From NCBI RefSeq assembly GCF_901538265.1, contig NZ_LR593886.1, positions 3,146,843 through 3,210,842 on the forward strand: a stretch of DNA of 64,000 nucleotides. The letters are read 5' to 3'. Positions 62,579-64,000 of the stretch are shown here, piece after piece (positions within the stretch are counted from its first letter, which is position 1; each line of letters starts with the position of its first letter). Below the pieces are notes generated by a model. The model was not told where the DNA came from. It searched no databases and saw only the letters and a program-made list of their open reading frames with translations. The translations under genes were made by a program, and so were the position numbers. The stretch is from Gemmata massiliana. Lineage in GTDB: Bacteria; Planctomycetota; Planctomycetia; Gemmatales; Gemmataceae.

Positions 62579-63130
62579 TTACTTCACGGCTTCGGTCGCG
62601 GCGGCGGCGATTTCCTTGGCCTTCTCAGCGGCTTCCTTCGTCGTCTTGAACGCGAAGTTCTTGGTGACTTCGCCGCCCTGCTTGTAGACGAGCACGGTCA
62701 CGGCGGCGGCCTTGTTCAGCTCGTACTTGGCCGGGCCGTCCTTGTCTTCGGCGATGGTCAGCGGCGTGGTCAGCTTGTGGGTGGTTTGGATCTTCTCGAA
62801 GTCGGCGGCTTCGACGCCGCTGACGCCCACAACTACGGTGCCGAGCTTTTCGTTGGCCTTTTGGACCTCATCGACCGCCTTGACGACCGTGACGAGGTTG
62901 TCGTCGGCCTTCTGGGTGAAGATCATCACCACGGCCGGGCGCTTTTGGGCGCTGTACTGGCAGTAGTAGCACAGGGACTTGCCGGCCTTTTCACCGGTGA
63001 TCGCCTTCACGTCGAACGGACCGCCGACTTTCTTGGTCGAGCCCGACTTCACGTCTTCGCCGACGGCGACGGAGACGCCGAACCCGAGGACCAGAACGAG
63101 CGCCAGGCCGAGGAAACGGATCGCGCGCAT
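62579..63130 (-). CDS. Exported thioredoxin-fold protein
   Basis: 183 residues with a signal peptide ending near VAVGE. The mature domain follows the thioredoxin pattern, with a CYYC motif (about residues 54-57) at the expected place for the redox site, then VVMIFTQ and VVVGVSGVEAADFEK strands. The C-terminus is Ala/Lys-rich. A redox or cytochrome-maturation role is possible; the gene is on the same strand as the neighbouring diheme-type gene. Confidence 0.8.
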   Translation of the reverse strand: MRAIRFLGLALVLVLGFGVSVAVGEDVKSGSTKKVGGPFDVKAITGEKAGKSLCYYCQYSAQKRPAVVMIFTQKADDNLVTVVKAVDEVQKANEKLGTVVVGVSGVEAADFEKIQTTHKLTTPLTIAEDKDGPAKYELNKAAAVTVLVYKQGGEVTKNFAFKTTKEAAEKAKEIAAAATEAVK

Positions 63131-63495
63131 GATGCACTCCTACTGTTAAGCCGTGCCCGGAACCGTACCGGGTTCGGCGGAAAGGCCGAAGAGATCGTAA
63201 TCGCGTCCCGCGAGAAGACAAGACCCTATTTCAGATTCCGTCGGGGCGAGTTCGACGGGCCGAATCACGGGACCGAACGTGGAGACGCTACCCGCGCAGC
63301 GATTATTCGACCACTTCAAAAAATGTTGCCCCTGTGCCTTTTTTGGCCACATCTCGGCACCAATTGATCGCTCACTTGCCTTATTCCCAACACTTTGCTG
63401 TTTAGCTTTTCGGGGTACCAACATTCTGTTGTCGGCCGGCGCGTATAAGGTGCATTTGTGGGCGACCTGCTTCTCTCCTTAGAGTGGGGATTGCT
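63131..63495. other. Gene-free stretch between divergent genes
   Basis: Carries the promoters of the thioredoxin-fold gene (minus strand) and of the last gene (plus strand). No supported gene, RNA or strong hairpin. Confidence 0.4.
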
Positions 63496-64000
63496 ATGCG
63501 AACTCTCCTTGTTGCGGCGGTCGCGTGCGGCGCGGTCGCGGCCGGGTATCTTGCGGTTCCCGATACCGCTGCCAGCCCGGTCGAGCCTCGCGCCGGCGCG
63601 CCGGTCCCGCCCCCCGTTCCGCCGGCGCGCCTCGCGGCGCACGAGTGGGGCACGTTCACCAGTTTCTCCGGGTCCGACGGCGAACCGATGGGCTTCCGGC
63701 CGAACAACACCGACCTCCCGCAGTTCGTCTACTACCAGGGAGACGAGAACTCGAAGGCCGGGCGCCTGTTCCGCAACGGCCTCGTGAGCATGGAGACGCC
63801 GGTCATCTACTTCTACACGGACAAGGAAACGCGGGTGTCGGTGAAGGTGGACTTCCCGAAGGGGTGGATCACCGAGTGGTACCCGTTCGCGAGCGGCACG
63901 CCGATCCGCACCGCACAGAACGATAGAAATGGTGGCCAGAGCATCCGGTGGGACGTGAAGCTCCTGCCGAACGAAACGGTCACACTCCCGCGTGATCACC
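63496..64000 (+). CDS. Exported protein, unknown function, 3' partial
   Basis: The frame from the ATG at 63496 is open to the right edge of the window, so only the first 168 codons are visible. It starts with a signal peptide (MRTLLVAAVACGAVAAGYLA), then a Pro/Ala-rich linker and a domain with LAAHEWGTFTSFSGSDGEPM and RVSVKVDFPKGWITEWYP. The HEWGTF box is common in planctomycete exported proteins of unknown function. Confidence 0.8.
   Translation, partial: MRTLLVAAVACGAVAAGYLAVPDTAASPVEPRAGAPVPPPVPPARLAAHEWGTFTSFSGSDGEPMGFRPNNTDLPQFVYYQGDENSKAGRLFRNGLVSMETPVIYFYTDKETRVSVKVDFPKGWITEWYPFASGTPIRTAQNDRNGGQSIRWDVKLLPNETVTLPRDH

Overview
The window is high-GC bacterial chromosome from a planctomycete, most likely a member of the Gemmataceae. 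This rests on gene content, not on a database match: sigma factors joined to membrane-anchored outer domains, many secreted proteins of unknown function, a DUF2934 protein, a tricorn-type protease, WD40 and HEAT proteins, a large lineage-type paralogue family (six copies plus a relic here) and many long palindromic intergenic repeats.

Region 1 (1-10.47 kb) looks like the right end of an integrative conjugative element. It has a partial ParB/KorB-like protein, a VirD4/TraG coupling protein, a run of small unknown proteins, an excisionase-like HTH protein and a tyrosine recombinase. Two opposite-strand genes of defence or toxin character follow, then a tRNA-Lys(CTT) whose 3' end faces the element. 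This is the usual geometry for integration into a tRNA 3' end.

Region 2 (10.5-18.3 kb) has pheT, a palindromic repeat, and a NACHT-LRR NTPase gene cut in its LRR region by an exactly 1200-bp ISAs1-type element. The element has matching ends and a perfect 10-bp target duplication; removing it and one duplicate restores the reading frame.

Region 3 (18.4-30.1 kb) has a tandem array of MTExEWL-type paralogues, WD40 and small secreted proteins, the sulfate activation genes cysD and cysNC split by an 81-residue ORF, a patatin lipoprotein, an ArfB-type ribosome rescue factor and another MTExEWL paralogue.

Region 4 (30.1-46.2 kb) has a HEAT-repeat membrane protein, a DUF2934 protein, a secreted zinc metalloprotease with FG-GAP repeats, a two-domain ABC ATPase carrying an in-frame palindromic insertion, a sixth paralogue, an ECF sigma factor whose outer domain is shifted out of frame at a C8 tract, an initiator-like tRNA with anticodon AAU, an RRM RNA-binding protein without an ATG or GTG start, and glycogen synthase.

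Region 5 (46.2-64 kb) has a sigma-70 factor with an extra N-terminal helix-turn-helix, small membrane proteins, a secreted five-repeat protein, thiL (also carrying an in-frame palindromic insertion), a YfcE-type phosphodiesterase, an HtrA protease, a tricorn-like protease, an SMP-30 family protein, a large diheme-type secreted protein, a thioredoxin-fold protein and the start of a secreted protein that runs off the window.

The observations I rate highest are the initiator-like tRNA(AAU), the NACHT-LRR/ISAs1 disruption, the palindromic elements translated inside thiL and the ABC ATPase, the C8 frameshift in the sigma factor, and the cargo at the end of the conjugative element.
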